From positions 1 through 6,851 of the forward strand of contig JAUNRO010000172.1 of the NCBI GenBank assembly GCA_030544185.1: a stretch of 6,851 nt of DNA. Direction: 5' to 3'. This stretch comes from Propionibacteriaceae bacterium. GTDB lineage: Bacteria; Actinomycetota; Actinomycetes; Propionibacteriales; Propionibacteriaceae. A program made the translations under genes and the position numbers. The notes beneath the pieces are model-generated. The model was given only the letters and a program-made list of their open reading frames with translations, was not told the origin of the DNA and made no database searches. Below, in pieces: positions 6,505 through 6,851 of this stretch (the stretch's first letter is position 1; each line of letters starts with the position of its first letter).

Positions 6505-6530
6505 CCCTGGGTCGCCTGGGCGGCCCAGGG
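6505..6530 (+). terminator. Strong hairpin terminator after the HBHA-like gene
   Basis: CCCTGGGTCGC (6505-6515) pairs with GCGGCCCAGGG (6520-6530) over 11 bp with one T-G wobble, around the loop CTGG. It begins six bases after the TGA of the HBHA-like gene. No T tract follows, as is common for actinobacterial intrinsic terminators. It most likely ends that transcript. Confidence 0.7.
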
Positions 6531-6544
6531 CCTCCACCCCCAAC

Positions 6545-6632
6545 TGCGCATAATCCACGGTCAGCGCCAATCCTTCGGAGCCCGACAAGGGGAAACGCCC
6601 CGAGGCCCGGCACTGGCCGTGGATTTTGTGCG
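6545..6632. repeat. Long imperfect inverted repeat, 24-base arms and 40-base loop
   Basis: The left arm 6545-6568 and the reverse complement of the right arm 6609-6632 agree at 19 of 24 positions, with the core AATCCACGG-(T/C)-CAG-(C/T)-GCC. As RNA the arms would pair with only two mismatches, since three differences are G-U wobbles. The 40-base loop contains a smaller GGGG/CCCC hairpin (6589-6601 area). It lies 14 bases after the terminator and has no reading frame of its own. It could be a small non-autonomous palindromic element (REP- or MITE-like) or a structured RNA; the sequence alone does not decide. Confidence 0.6.
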
Positions 6633-6640
6633 TTTGTGCG
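6625..6640. repeat. Tandem 8-mer duplication TTTGTGCG x2
   Basis: TTTGTGCG occurs twice head to tail (6625-6632 and 6633-6640), exactly at the outer edge of the right arm of the long inverted repeat. An abutting duplication at one end could be a target-site remnant or a replication-slippage product. No copy of the same 8-mer is present at the left edge, which reads CTGCGCAT. Confidence 0.6.
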
Positions 6641-6851
6641 CCGCTTTCGAGCTCGTGCCCTCACTCGCCGTATTGATCCAACCCGCTTGGCGGGTCAAAG
6701 TCACACGGTGCTCCACGGGCGGATCCGGAGCACCAGCCCGGGCGCCCTGAGTCGGCACGAGCGCCCACGCCCGTCTCGCCACGGGATAACTCGCGAAATC
6801 CAGCCTCGAACGAAGTGGAGTCCAACCTCGTACACCACCCCGGCGGACTGA
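6636..6851 (+). CDS. Doubtful 71-residue ORF ending exactly at the window edge
   Basis: An open frame can be read from GTG 6636 to TGA 6849-6851. It has no ribosome binding site, is very rich in arginine and serine, resembles no family I know, and is read through the dispersed palindrome copy and an 8-bp hairpin, which is typical of non-coding GC-rich DNA. TTG 6687 and GTG 6708 are other possible starts. The only point in its favour is that the window stops on its stop codon. I list it so the 353 bases after 6498 are accounted for; apart from the inverted repeats listed separately I see nothing else convincing there. Confidence 0.12.
   Translation: MRRFRARALTRRIDPTRLAGQSHTVLHGRIRSTSPGALSRHERPRPSRHGITREIQPRTKWSPTSYTTPAD
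6681..6705. repeat. Partial copy 2 of the dispersed palindrome
   Basis: Bases 6690-6705 (GCGGGTCAAAGTCACA) are identical to 16 bases of the right arm of the palindrome at 2278-2316. ACCCGC (6681-6686) and GCGGGT (6690-6695) still form a 6-bp stem around TTG, but the outer left arm (6671-6680, TATTGATCCA) no longer matches. This is therefore a half-degraded or recombined copy of the same repeat family, again in a non-coding region downstream of a gene. Confidence 0.75.
6707..6734. repeat. 8-bp inverted repeat directly after the palindrome copy
   Basis: GGTGCTCC (6707-6714) and GGAGCACC (6727-6734) are perfect reverse complements separated by 12 bases. The hairpin starts one base after the dispersed repeat copy ends. 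It may be part of a larger composite element or a terminator for a gene to the right on the other strand; no T tract is seen. Confidence 0.4.

Noticed and set aside
6740..6766. GGGCGC/GCGCCC inverted repeat with a 15-base loop
   Set aside because: Six-bp GC-only arms with a long loop are expected by chance in DNA of this composition.
1..6851. CRISPR array, tRNA, rRNA, integrase or transposase
   Set aside because: No regularly spaced direct repeats, no cloverleaf-like segment with T-loop consensus, and no recombinase motifs were seen on either strand.

Overview
This window looks like ordinary chromosome from a high-GC Gram-positive bacterium (Actinomycetota). The evidence is strongly G/C-ending codons for most amino acids, GTG starts, and actinobacterial versions of every family present: a nitrobindin-like/YgfZ gene pair, a beta-phosphoglucomutase-type HAD protein followed by a GH65 enzyme (the same order as Rv3400-Rv3401 of Mycobacterium tuberculosis), and an HBHA-like Lys/Ala-tailed coiled-coil protein. 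I cannot name the genus. A propionibacterial or related lineage is only a guess.

All six confident genes are on the + strand. Region A (1-2236) is a tight three-gene cluster: a ferric nitrobindin-like beta-barrel protein whose first base lies just outside the window, a YgfZ/CAF17-type folate-binding protein that overlaps it by ATGA, and a PaiB-type FMN-binding protein 12 bases further on. It ends at two tandem hairpins, the second a perfect 18-bp palindrome. Region B (2237-2446) holds those hairpins and the probable promoter of the next unit. Region C (2447-5669) is a two-gene sugar-phosphate unit: a beta-phosphoglucomutase-like HAD protein and a GH65 enzyme. Together they would split an alpha-glucosyl disaccharide with phosphate into beta-glucose 1-phosphate and then convert that to glucose 6-phosphate. 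The actual substrate cannot be read from sequence. Region D (5731-6498) is a single HBHA-like gene with its own strong ribosome binding site and a strong hairpin right behind its stop. Region E (6499-6851) has no convincing gene but is dense in inverted repeats. One of them carries the same 16-mer as the palindrome in region B.

I found no mobile element with a transposase, no CRISPR array, no tRNA or rRNA, and nothing that amounts to a new multi-gene system. The points most worth a second look are: loss of the heme-ligand histidine in the nitrobindin-like protein; the dispersed palindrome shared by two intergenic regions; the 88-base imperfect inverted repeat after the HBHA-like gene; the preference for TAT over TAC for tyrosine in an otherwise G/C-ending genome; and the unusual acidic tail of the HBHA-like protein.
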